The notes under the pieces were generated by a model that ran no database searches, was not told the DNA's origin, and was given only the letters and a program-made list of their open reading frames with translations. The position numbers were made by a program, and so were the translations under genes. Positions 1 to 23,892 of a stretch of DNA of 64,000 nucleotides are shown here, in pieces. Position 1 is the first letter of the stretch. Each line of letters begins with the position of its first letter. Origin of the DNA: Branchiostoma lanceolatum (Eukaryota > Chordata > Leptocardii > Amphioxiformes > Branchiostomatidae); NCBI RefSeq assembly GCF_035083965.1, contig NC_089732.1:2214883-2278882 (forward strand), given 5' to 3'.

Positions 1-206
1 CTGCAAATATTTTAGAAGGGTTCATTGTTATTTTGGGACGGTCCATTTTTTGCATGGCGAGGAGTATGGCTAAACATGCTGTATTTGCTCGCAAATGTTG
101 CCTTTCTAGTGTTTGTATGAATTATCACTGTCTTTGTATTCATATTTTTCCCTGTCTCTAAATTCATTAAACGAACCATAACATTGATAACTTATCATTC
201 TCCCAC

Positions 207-14872
<14,666 letters not shown>

Positions 14873-15178
14873 GGCGCTCTCCTGTCTCACTCACTCACTC
14901 TAACTCTCTCTCGTCCACTGTCTACTGCCCTGCAGATACTTCAACAGGTCTGACAGTTTTGGGCGGGTGTTTGGGACTTTTGTTAAGACCGTTGTCATAG
15001 TGTTTGCTGTAATTGGTTGCTAGGTGACGTTGGTACAGACGTCATCAGTGTCCTTCATCTCTGCAAGGACATCAGATAGAAATGTCCTTCACCTCGGCGC
15101 ACTTCTGACGAGGAAGCAGCAGAATACTAACGACAGACAGGACTGACTTTTCTCTCGCCTGTGTTCGTAACAAGCGGA

Positions 15179-15392
15179 TACCGTAAAAGCATTTAAGTTC
15201 GCATGGGTTTTTTTCGCGCTAAGGCCAAAATTGAGTGTTTGCGGTGGTATTAAGTTTGCGGCAGTGCTATAGTCTGACATATTGCTTCAGTATTAGACAA
15301 AAAATTTCGAGGTGGTTTTAAGTTCGCTGTGAAACGGTCGCCGCGAAAACCGCGAAAATAAAACCACCGCGAACATTTCTGTATTTACAGTA
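15179..15392. repeat. MITE-like element, family C (TACTGTAAA ends)
   Basis: It begins TACCGTAAAAGCATTTAAGT and ends TTCTGTATTTACAGTA, with inner GTTCGCGG/CCGCGAAC-type arms. Related elements are at 37617-37718, 46919-47047 and, less clearly, from 61814. A family A end follows two bases later. Confidence 0.75.
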
Positions 15393-15394
15393 CC

Positions 15395-15421
15395 TACTCT
15401 CCAAGCAGAGGTTGGAGAGTA
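15395..15421. repeat. Minimal family A palindrome
   Basis: TACTCTCCAA, the seven-base loop GCAGAGG, then TTGGAGAGTA: a 10-bp stem made only of the family A terminus. Confidence 0.8.
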
Positions 15422-17067
15422 GTGAATACCCGTTGATCGTTGTCAAATTTAATAAGATTTCAAGGGGGCAAACTGGTCATCAAAAGATTGGGGAAGACAG
15501 ATAATCAATGCTCTGGAGAAGATGGGCCTCGGCTAGAACGAAGTGAAGGTAGCGGCGGTGGAACGATATGCCTGGAGTGAAGCTGTTATAACTGACTAGT
15601 TTTCCACTAGGAACTAGAGGAAGAAGGTCTAGGTAACTAGGTTATGTACACATATAGTTCAGCATCATGTAGCGGCTTCCAAGCTGATGATATAAACAAC
15701 AATGAAGGTCAATAAATGCTGCATGAAGTAATAACTGAGAGAAAGCATTCAGTGGCAGGAGAAACGTCATATTTTTAGGTTTATTTTCAAGAGCACCCCC
15801 CCCCCCCCACACACACATACACACAAACAAACACAATTCAAGACCATATTTATCTAGGTGAATTTATATGTGGCAAGTTTTACCTGTCCCTACACGTTCA
15901 CCTGTAATAATGTTAACAATGGATATAGAATGGATCTACAAATATAAAAAGGACTTGCCAAGGCATTTACGATTCTAATCTAAATAGTGGCAACGAATTC
16001 TAGCAAGCACAAGCGCCCCCGTATCATTCATGTATATGGGGCTTTTTATTACTGTGGTACCCATTAAGACATATAATTATGGCGAAGGCTTTATAAATTT
16101 ACGACTACTCTTTTGCAAATTGCCCTCAGCTTCACAAAGGAACCAGGGACTCAGAAGCAATAGGAAGGCATTTTCTATTGTGTGTCTCCACCCAATTTTG
16201 GACTGTTTCTATCTGGCTCAAACTGGTCTTTTGTAAATCGCTCACTGTTTTACAAGGAAACCAGGGCCTTGGATGCAATGGGGATGTGACGTCATCCTCT
16301 GTCGTATGTCTCCACACAAGTTGGTCTGGCTCGGTTTTCACTTTTTTATCATCATTCCAGGGCGTTATTGCTCCTTTGGAGGAACCCCTCCCTTGTCAGA
16401 CTCCAAGCTTTTCTATGTCTAGCGGTGTGGCTTTTATTCTTAATTTGTGAAAATACCCAAATGAAAATAAGGTCCCTATGTCGGTGTTCTGTGGACACGT
16501 CAGACCATGCAAAAGTTTTAACAGAATCTTTCTAGAAATAGAGATAGTCATTGCTTCCGTCCAAAAGGAAGTTATAAGCACGCTGTGTCGTGTATCATTG
16601 GCCAAGCTTTCTTTGCCGATCCTATTTCGTTCCTGTCCTTAACTCTGGTATCAAGGACGTCATATTGTATGTTCGCGAGTAGCTGTTTAAGGGTACCTTA
16701 TGGAATATTTAGTGCTGTTATTTTGTGAATTTTCCACAGCTACACAGTGGAATTACGGAATGGGAAGTGATAAGAAGATGGTTCTCTATTGTGAGTCTCC
16801 AACCAGGCCTTAGTCCGGCTTTTATACATGTGAAAGGAACGATGTCGGTGTTCTGTGGACATGGTAGACAAACCAAAGTTTCAACAGATCTTTTCTAAAA
16901 AATAATAAAATAGAGATTGTCATTACTTCCGTCCAAAAGGAAGTTACAAGCACGCTGTGTCGTGTATCATTGGCCAAACTTTTCTTGACGATCTTATTTT
17001 GTCCCTGTCCTTAAATAACTTCCGTATGAAGGACATCATATTGTATGTCCGCCAGTAGCCTGTTAGA

Positions 17068-17198
17068 ATTGGAGATTGTCCTGATAGAATTCCCATTTGT
17101 TCTAGGACAGATTGGAATTCCAATATTCAGATCCCAATTCAGTAGAAGGATTCCAATCTCTCCTAGTAGAGATTGGAATTCCAATCTGTACTAGTAGC
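17068..17198. repeat. Palindromic insert in the tandem array
   Basis: AGATTGGAATTCCAATCT-type blocks occur on both sides of the segment (near 17110-17125 and 17165-17185), and GTCCTGATAG pairs loosely with the far end. This insert makes the second array unit longer than its neighbours. Confidence 0.55.
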
Positions 17199-18231
17199 AT
17201 TAAGGGTGCCTTATGGAATATCTAGTGCTGTTATTTTGTGAATTGTCCACATCTACACAGTGGAATCATAGAATTGGAAGTGATAGGAAGATGGTTCTCT
17301 ATTGTTCGTCTACAACAAGGCTTTAATACATGTGAAAGAAACGATGTCGGTGTTCTGTGGACATGGTAGACAATCCAAAAGTTTGAATAGATCTTTCCTA
17401 GAAATGAAAATAGTCATTGCTTCAGTCCAAAAGGAAGTTTCAAACACGCCGTGTCGTGTATCATTCGTCAAACTTTTCTTGCCGATCCTATTTTGTCCCT
17501 GTCCCTAACTCTGATGTGAAGGACAACACATATTGTATGTCCGCGAGTAGCTGTATCATTAGGGATACTCAATACATTATGTCCTTGGTATACCTCATGA
17601 AATATTTAGTATTGTTCTTTTGTGAATCGCCCACAGTTTCATCGAGGACATATAATATAATGTCCTTGATTCCACCAAGCAACAAGCGACTTGGAAGCAA
17701 TATGAAGGTGCTTCTTATGTGCGCCTCCACTTTTTAAGTTGGACAGGTCTTATGTACATGTCACGTGTTGTGTGGTGTCTTGTAAACGCTACAGAAGACC
17801 TTGCTAAACTTTGAGCAGGTTTTTGTACATCGTGATATAGTAATTTCTCTCGACCAAATGAAAGTTACAAGCACGCTGTGACATTTATCATTGGCCAAAA
17901 CGTGTCTTTTCTACTGTTCATCTGTTTCGCAAGGACGTCATATTGTTCCTTCGCAGGTAGCTTATGAATAATTTAGTGCTGTAATGTTGCGACTCGGCCG
18001 CAGCTACATTGTACACAAAGGAACCAGGTACTTGCAAGCAATGTGAGGCATTCTCTATTGTGTATCTCCACCCGGTTCGGGCGTGTTCGATCTGTAAGTA
18101 TGCAAGTGTGGTGATTTACGACACCCAAAGGACATGTTGCTACTTCGGTGTGCTGTACATACGGTAGGCTATCAGCCTGAGTGTATATCGTAGGTTGAGT
18201 GGTTCAGAAAATAAGCGTGCTGCAGCACTGA

Positions 18232-18250
18232 ATACCCCCCCCCCCCAACA

Positions 18251-18299
<49 letters not shown>

Positions 18300-18304
18300 A
18301 CACA
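18232..18304. repeat. C-run plus (CA)n microsatellite
   Basis: A run of about 13 C is followed by roughly 25 CA dinucleotides, near the end of the tandem array. Confidence 0.95.
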
Positions 18305-18557
18305 CTTATCGATATATAGTAGAGGTCCCTCCCGGTGTGGGTGGATCAAACTTACCATCTTACCCAGGCTTGTATCACCGTGATATCCATCAACTTGAAA
18401 GCAATTTTTATTGTATGTCTCCTCACAGTTTGGGGCTGTTTCTATCTGGCTAAAACTGGTCTCTTTACAAAGGAAACAGGGAGGTGGAAGCAATGGGGAG
18501 GCATGAGTAGAGCTCCATCCCGCGTGTGGGTGGATCAAACCTACCAGCCCGGTCAGT

Positions 18558-18780
18558 TAGGGGGCGGTCACACTTGTGCGTATATTAAGTCCGTATGGGT
18601 TCCGTATTGACATATTTAGGCTAAGGTAAAGCTTGCGTTCGAATCCGTATCTTTTTATTGGTTCGATAACCAGCAGGCTACACAACGGTGGGCTAAAGTA
18701 AAAAAAACTTCTTCCCCGCATACGTTATCGCAGACATATCGAATACGGAAATCAGACGGACAAGTGTGGCAATCCCCCTA
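18558..18780. repeat. MITE with TAGGGGG...CACACTTGT ends
   Basis: It begins TAGGGGGCGGTCACACTTGT and ends ACAAGTGTGGCAATCCCCCT A, an imperfect terminal inverted repeat continuing inward (GTCCGTATGG, CCGTATTCGATATG). A related, more decayed CACACTTGT element lies at 32925-33155. Confidence 0.7.
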
Positions 18781-19732
18781 CCCACGGGCCTTACGGGATT
18801 TGCTTATCATGCAAATCCGATGTGTTCACGTTTACCGACTATATACAAACAAACAAATAAACAAACAATATGGACCGACAGACGAGCACGTGTCGTTGCG
18901 CTGGGAGGGTTTCTCCAACAAATATCCCACTGTGAGGAACAACACGCAACAGACAGGTTAATATTTGGTGGTAAAGACGGGCAAGTCTTAGACCACATTC
19001 TCGGCATTTCTGACAATCTCAACCTGCATGATATAGTTACCTTTGAGATGAAAAAGAAAATCTGGAATCACTGCCATATTTACAATTTGTTTAATTTTCA
19101 TAGAAATACGATGGACTACTTGTCCTGTGTTGCCCTTGTTTTGAGATTACATGAAAAATGTGCTGCTCCTTTGAAATGAATGCTGATAAAACATGATAGT
19201 CCACGGAATCCTGATATACGTAACGCTCTCCCTTAAATGGAAAATGAATTAGATAGGAAGAAGATTACCGCGGATCGAGCAACAATGGGATTAACCATTT
19301 TCAATATCCGGTGCTTTTACTATTTTCCAATCGATTGTTGCGACATATTTTCAGTGTCCAAAGCATGTCGCAACATTCTTCATATTTTGAATTTCCCATC
19401 CTAGACACCATAGTTTGTTGTCGTCCCTTTTCGGGAGGGGGGGGGGGACGCTCCATCTCTATAGGATTTCATTCATCAAGTCAAGTTTGTGTAGACAGAT
19501 GATACACAGACTCTTTGTTCTGTGTGGTCACCCTGTGTACGGTACACAGTACACAGAACGGCTTGCCCAAGCCCCTCACACACACACACGCGCAGGCAAA
19601 CTTCACTTCGAACGCTGCCGACGCGACGCACACCCGACAGCTGACAGAAGACGGGTTCCCTCCGTTCCATCCCGTTGCGTTCTATATTCTGGCCTTCTTT
19701 GAAACAAAACTCGTGGTCGTAACAAGGAAGAT

Positions 19733-20638
19733 ATGTCGGGAACAGCTTTGCTGAGTGAAGAAACCCTCCCAGGCTCGGTACCCGTATGTGTACATGGACT
19801 TGACACAGTGAAGGAGAGTTCAAGTTTGGAGGCGCCCTCGCGAACATCTTCCAAGGAAAACGACGCGGAAGCGTTCCCTGATGAGGGATCACGCCTTGTC
19901 CAGGGGCTTTCAGCTACAGAGAAACCTCATGCCAGCTTCCATAGCACGGACCCAGCGGAGTCTGAGGCCGATAAAAGAGAAGGAAAGTCCCTGGAAGTGC
20001 ATGAAGCACCAGAAAGGGATAGTTTGGGTTTGTTGGAAGGACCGTGCGCTCCTGTAGCAAACACGCAACATCAGCCTTGTGCCGTCTCGCCAAGGAAGGA
20101 TCCGGGAGAGCCTGATAGCCTGGGTTCCAGTCATCAAGGGATGGCGGATGCCCCTTCGCCACTGGAGGCGCTACGAGCGCACCTCCGGACCATGGTGCAA
20201 GACGAGCGAGACTTCGTCCACACCCTCAACTCCAAGCTGACACGACTGGAAGGCGTGGTGAGAAACGTTCGCGAGGAAAAGAACAGCCTCGCTGCAGAGT
20301 TCCAGGACCTGGAGGAACACGTGGACAAACTCAACGGCGGCGTCAGGGCCTTCGACGCCGAGATGCGAGACTACTCCCTCGGGAAGACCTCGCGCGACAA
20401 CCTTTCTGAAGAAGAAGCACTACGCAGAACCGATTCACGGCTCAGTTTTGATATCCCGGAGATCGGAGTAAGCTTTGCAAGTCCTGGTGGGCGGGCACGC
20501 CGGGGACTGTGGTCACGTGGTAAAAGATGGTGGAGGAAAAAGAACGGAAAGGTGACTCCGGAAAAAGAAGAGGACATCCGGGAACTTGCGGCGGATGCAA
20601 CCTTAAAGCTAGAGGCATTCCTGAAGGAAAAGTTATAG
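19733..20638 (+). CDS. Unrecognised intronless coiled-coil protein (301 aa)
   Basis: I do not recognise this protein. Residues 1-140 are low-complexity, rich in Ser, Glu, Pro and Asp (probably disordered). Residues about 144-210 form a charged heptad-like helix (HTLNSKLTRLEGVVRNVREE, FQDLEEHVDKLNGGVRAFDA) that should be a coiled coil. Residues 253-274 are strongly basic (GRARRGLWSRGKRWWRKKNG), followed by an acidic helix to the end. There is no signal peptide or membrane segment in this frame. The start has an acceptable context (AGATATGTC), and the third-position GC bias and length argue for a real gene although splicing cannot be tested. An AATAAA lies at 21477. It could be a single-exon lineage-specific gene or a retrocopy; no parent is visible here. 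Confidence 0.6.
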   Translation: MSGTALLSEETLPGSVPVCVHGLDTVKESSSLEAPSRTSSKENDAEAFPDEGSRLVQGLSATEKPHASFHSTDPAESEADKREGKSLEVHEAPERDSLGLLEGPCAPVANTQHQPCAVSPRKDPGEPDSLGSSHQGMADAPSPLEALRAHLRTMVQDERDFVHTLNSKLTRLEGVVRNVREEKNSLAAEFQDLEEHVDKLNGGVRAFDAEMRDYSLGKTSRDNLSEEEALRRTDSRLSFDIPEIGVSFASPGGRARRGLWSRGKRWWRKKNGKVTPEKEEDIRELAADATLKLEAFLKEKL

Positions 20639-21500
20639 GCTGTGAAGCCGTGATCTCCAAGCAGATGCGGTGCGTTGGTTTGTGGTTGTTCGTCCTTGTC
20701 ATATTTGTTCGCGACTATTTGACAAGATGGGCAAAGCGACAAAGACTAACAGAGGCTGTACATCTGTTTAAAGATTATGCCACGCCAATAACAATTTCCT
20801 TGGTTCTCGGACAATTTAAAGTAAGGATTTAGCGAGAGGACAAAATGAAAACAGAGCGATTATGGCAGGAAACTTACACCTTTTCACTCCCGTTAGTGAA
20901 ACTGTGTAGTGAAAGTGTACCAAGGTATATATTTTCTCTTAGGACTTTGTTTTCATATTGATATTCCAGTTATTATTCCAGATATTATTTTCTAAAAATC
21001 GAGAGCCAACTAAGCGAATCGGTGTGGCCTTATATACGTTGTCAGTAGCCAGTACAAAATTCAGGAACAAGTTAACACCTTACATTGCCGTGTGGCTCGT
21101 AAGCATATGCTGTATGTATTTCATGTAGTTAAGACTATCTCATGTCAAGATATGCCTGATAAATATATGTTACATAATATAAGTACATGATATCCCTCAT
21201 ATCACAATCATGGGATTTTCGATGATACCACTTGAATTCCATGCTTTTCCAAATCCAGATTCAAAAGAGATGTAATCTCTATCTTGTGTGCAATGCAAGG
21301 GAAGCCTGTTTGCTGTGCAAAGATGTTGTTGTATACCGTTGAACATATGGAGGTTCCGTGTGCGATACCCGACGCCATGTGTATTTTCCTGCCCAAGGCA
21401 TTGCAGTATTTGCTTTACTTAGCGTGTACTTCTGTTATCATTGCATAATTTATTGGATGGTGGACTTGACTTTAGAAATAAAAGTGATTTAGATACAAGT
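20639..21500 (+). other. Probable 3' UTR of the coiled-coil gene
   Basis: A long AT-richer stretch without other genes ends with AGAAATAAAAGTGA (signal near 21477). It also contains an isolated family A-like end (ATCTCCAAGCAGATG) at about 20652-20666, shortly after the stop codon. Confidence 0.45.
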
Positions 21501-21622
21501 GGCACGAGTGGTCTTCATTACATGCTTACACCGCTTGAGCTACCCTCTGGTGTATATATATACATGTATATACTATATGTAGTATAAACTATTTCAGTCT
21601 TACTTATAGACTTAGACAGCCA

Positions 21623-21623
<1 letters not shown>

Positions 21624-21652
<29 letters not shown>
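21624..21652. repeat. (TG)n microsatellite
   Basis: About 14 uninterrupted TG dinucleotides. Confidence 0.95.
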
Positions 21653-21653
<1 letters not shown>

Positions 21654-21783
21654 GCGCGAACTCTCGCTTTTGGGGCAGTATGTGCAGCGTGTGTGGACAA
21701 TTCGGCGCTTAAAAGAGGTTTCGGAGAAGCCGTGCAAAATGCATGCTAACAGGAGAGTAGAGATAGAGGAAGATACAAGACAT

Positions 21784-21999
21784 AGCCTCTACCAGGCTCC
21801 GCGCGATCGCTGGGAAAATAGTAGAAATCGGCCAAATAGAGTGAATAGTATGCCAGGGGTAGTCCGCTATACAGTGAAGCTCAATAGGCGGTCCATCGAA
21901 ACGGAACTTTACTGTATAGCGGACTACCCTGTATAGCGGAGTACCTCGGCCGATTTCTACTATTTTCCCAACGATAGGACGGGGGCCTGGTAGAGGCTA
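21784..21999. repeat. Family B palindromic element, full length
   Basis: TAGCCTCTACCAGGCTCCGC at the left is answered by GGGCCTGGTAGAGGCTA at the right. The inner arms AGTAGAAATCGGCCAAATAG and CGGCCGATTTCTACTA also pair, and a central pair of TATAGCGGACTACC blocks forms a second, inner hairpin. Confidence 0.9.
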
Positions 22000-22041
22000 A
22001 CAAGACACTTTAGTACATACACATGTAGCCTGGTTAAATCG

Positions 22042-22054
22042 CGCCCCCTAGCGG
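22042..22054 (-). promoter_or_regulatory. CTCF-like motif
   Basis: CGCCCCCTAGCGG matches the reverse of the bilaterian CTCF core at 12 of 13 positions as I recall the consensus. A second CTCF-like core, CTAGGTGGCG, is at about 22848-22857. Both lie between the coiled-coil gene and the end of the secreted-protein gene. Binding is untested. Confidence 0.4.
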
Positions 22055-22234
22055 CACCCCCGAATCTAGGGTTTGTATCACACAGACTTACATGTTGACA
22101 GACTTCTGTTGTTGTGTTCTTCTATAGAACAAGAATGGACCCGTTCGTCCAGGTGAGAGACTCAACATGGCCAACATGTTTTTTTTTTCTGAAGATAAGC
22201 TATCTAGTGTAGTTGTTTGTGGAAAGCGAGTGTG

Positions 22235-22321
22235 TGTATATATATATATATATGTATGTGTGTGCGTATGTACGTGTGTGGGTGTATGTACGTGTGTGTG
22301 TGGGGGGGGGGGGGTGTATGT

Positions 22322-22374
<53 letters not shown>

Positions 22375-22393
22375 CGTGCGTGTGTGCGCGTGG
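22235..22393. repeat. Compound (TA)n/(GT)n microsatellite with G-run
   Basis: TATATATA passes into GTGT/GTAC repeats with a 12-G run in the middle. All long frames here on both strands are products of the repeat. Confidence 0.97.
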
Positions 22394-22919
22394 ACTCAAA
22401 TACATCATAGACAATTATCAATTCATTTCAAGATGATGACGGTGAGAAGAAATAACTATTTGATAACGTTTTTCTGTATTTTGTCGTGTGTTTACGATGT
22501 TTGAGGACACGTAATACCATCAAAGAATCCGCTACATACACAAATAAATGAACGGAAAATAACTTTATTCAGCATAAAGAATCCCCGCTAACGTCGAAAA
22601 AGTAATATTATACAGCAAAATATAAATGCTTGATATCGTTACATGATGGGTCCTGTGTCATTAATTCAATACAGACACCAGCCATTGGTGCACCACTAGA
22701 TCTTGTGATCATTCAAAACAATTCGCTTTGGGAATAGGTTTCAAAATCAAATCTAATCAACGAATACATATCATTGCTACGTTCACATAACAAGGATCAT
22801 ATTAAAAAAAATATCATGCTCACACACTGTAGAAACAACTGAAAGCGCTAGGTGGCGCTTTTACTACACCTTGTTGATGGATATGTAACTGTAACCTCAC
22901 GAGCTCGAGGTTTGTTGGG

Positions 22920-23440
22920 ATCGAAAGAATAAAAGACATATTGGATGGATGAAAATGGGGACGATGGCGCTTTACGTGAATGCAGAGCCTTTATCACAAA
23001 TGAGTAATGAGATAAATAATCGAAGAATATGTATGTATGTATGAAGAGGAATTGGAGGTAGATGGATAAATTGGATGAGTGAATGAATGACCAGATGGAT
23101 TATGGAATGAAGAAGAAATGAATTCATTTAGTGGAAGATGTATGAAATGCACTCAAGGATGACAATGACATGAATGAAATGTGTTGATGGAGGGAGGGAT
23201 GAAGATGGAAAAATGAATGGAAGGAAGGATGGATGAATAGAAAGATGGATATGGAAGAATAAAGGATGGATGGATGGATGAATGGGTGGGTGGATGGATG
23301 GAGGATTGGATGGATGGATAGAAAGAAATGAACGAGTGGGTAGATGGGCGAATGGATTGGATGGAAGGATGGGTGGATGGATGGAAGAAAGAATGAATGG
23401 ATGGATGAAAAAGAATAAAAGGAAAGATAGCTGAACAATG
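22920..23440. repeat. Tetranucleotide (ATGG/ATGA)n region
   Basis: Roughly 500 bp of imperfect GGATGGATGAAT-type repeats. It would lie in the 3' UTR of the secreted-protein gene if that gene uses the minus-strand AATAAA at 22564-22569. Confidence 0.9.
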
Positions 23441-23892
23441 GGACGAAATAAGAAACTATTTAGTTTAGCTTTCAGGAATGTATGAAATTGGCGCTATATG
23501 ATTACGGAATGTGCCCAGTCTTAAACATTCACTACCAACTACATACTTTAGTACGCAGACTCAATTTTTTCCCGCCTTCCTGCAACCCCATGGAAATTCA
23601 TCTCATCAAATTCCAGTACTACATGCAGAATGAAGTTGGAACTATAACATCTACTAAAATAATTCCATCAGGGTACATAATTCCGCCACCATGAAAAGAT
23701 ACGTCCAAACAGATCCCCATCCCTACATCCCCCAGTATAATGCACTACTGTATATCTAAACTGTGCAATCCTGGGAGGTGCTACACTAGAGATCTCTCAA
23801 ACACACTGTTTTTCAAAGTGGCGGATTTATGTAACGCGGTGGAATAATGTTAGTTGAGGTTATAATCCGGCTCTGCGGGCGTCTCCGCAGGT

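Larger units (their letters stand above)
14873..16120. other. Intergenic stretch upstream of the polycystin-like gene
   Basis: No gene is supported. It holds the presumed promoter of the polycystin-like gene (pyrimidine-rich CTCACTCACTC repeats just upstream of the ATG), two palindromic elements at 15179-15421 and a C-run plus ACAC tract near 15795-15836. Confidence 0.5.
16120..18540. repeat. Degenerate tandem array, ~370-430 bp units
   Basis: Landmarks recur in order: GTCGGTGTTCTGTGGACA at 16480, 16844 and 17346 (decayed near 17770 and 18142); AAGTTACAAGCACGCTGTG-like text near 16570, 16945, 17435 and 17865; and GGAACCAGGG-type plus TCTATCTGGCT blocks near 16140, 16200 and 18430. Units are strongly diverged. 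One unit is lengthened by a palindromic insert (17068-17198). No conserved open frame runs through the units. Confidence 0.75.

Noticed and set aside
22088..22504. Several overlapping long frames on both strands around the GT tract
   Set aside because: They are translations of dinucleotide repeats (Cys-Val, Thr-His runs) with no other coding signal.
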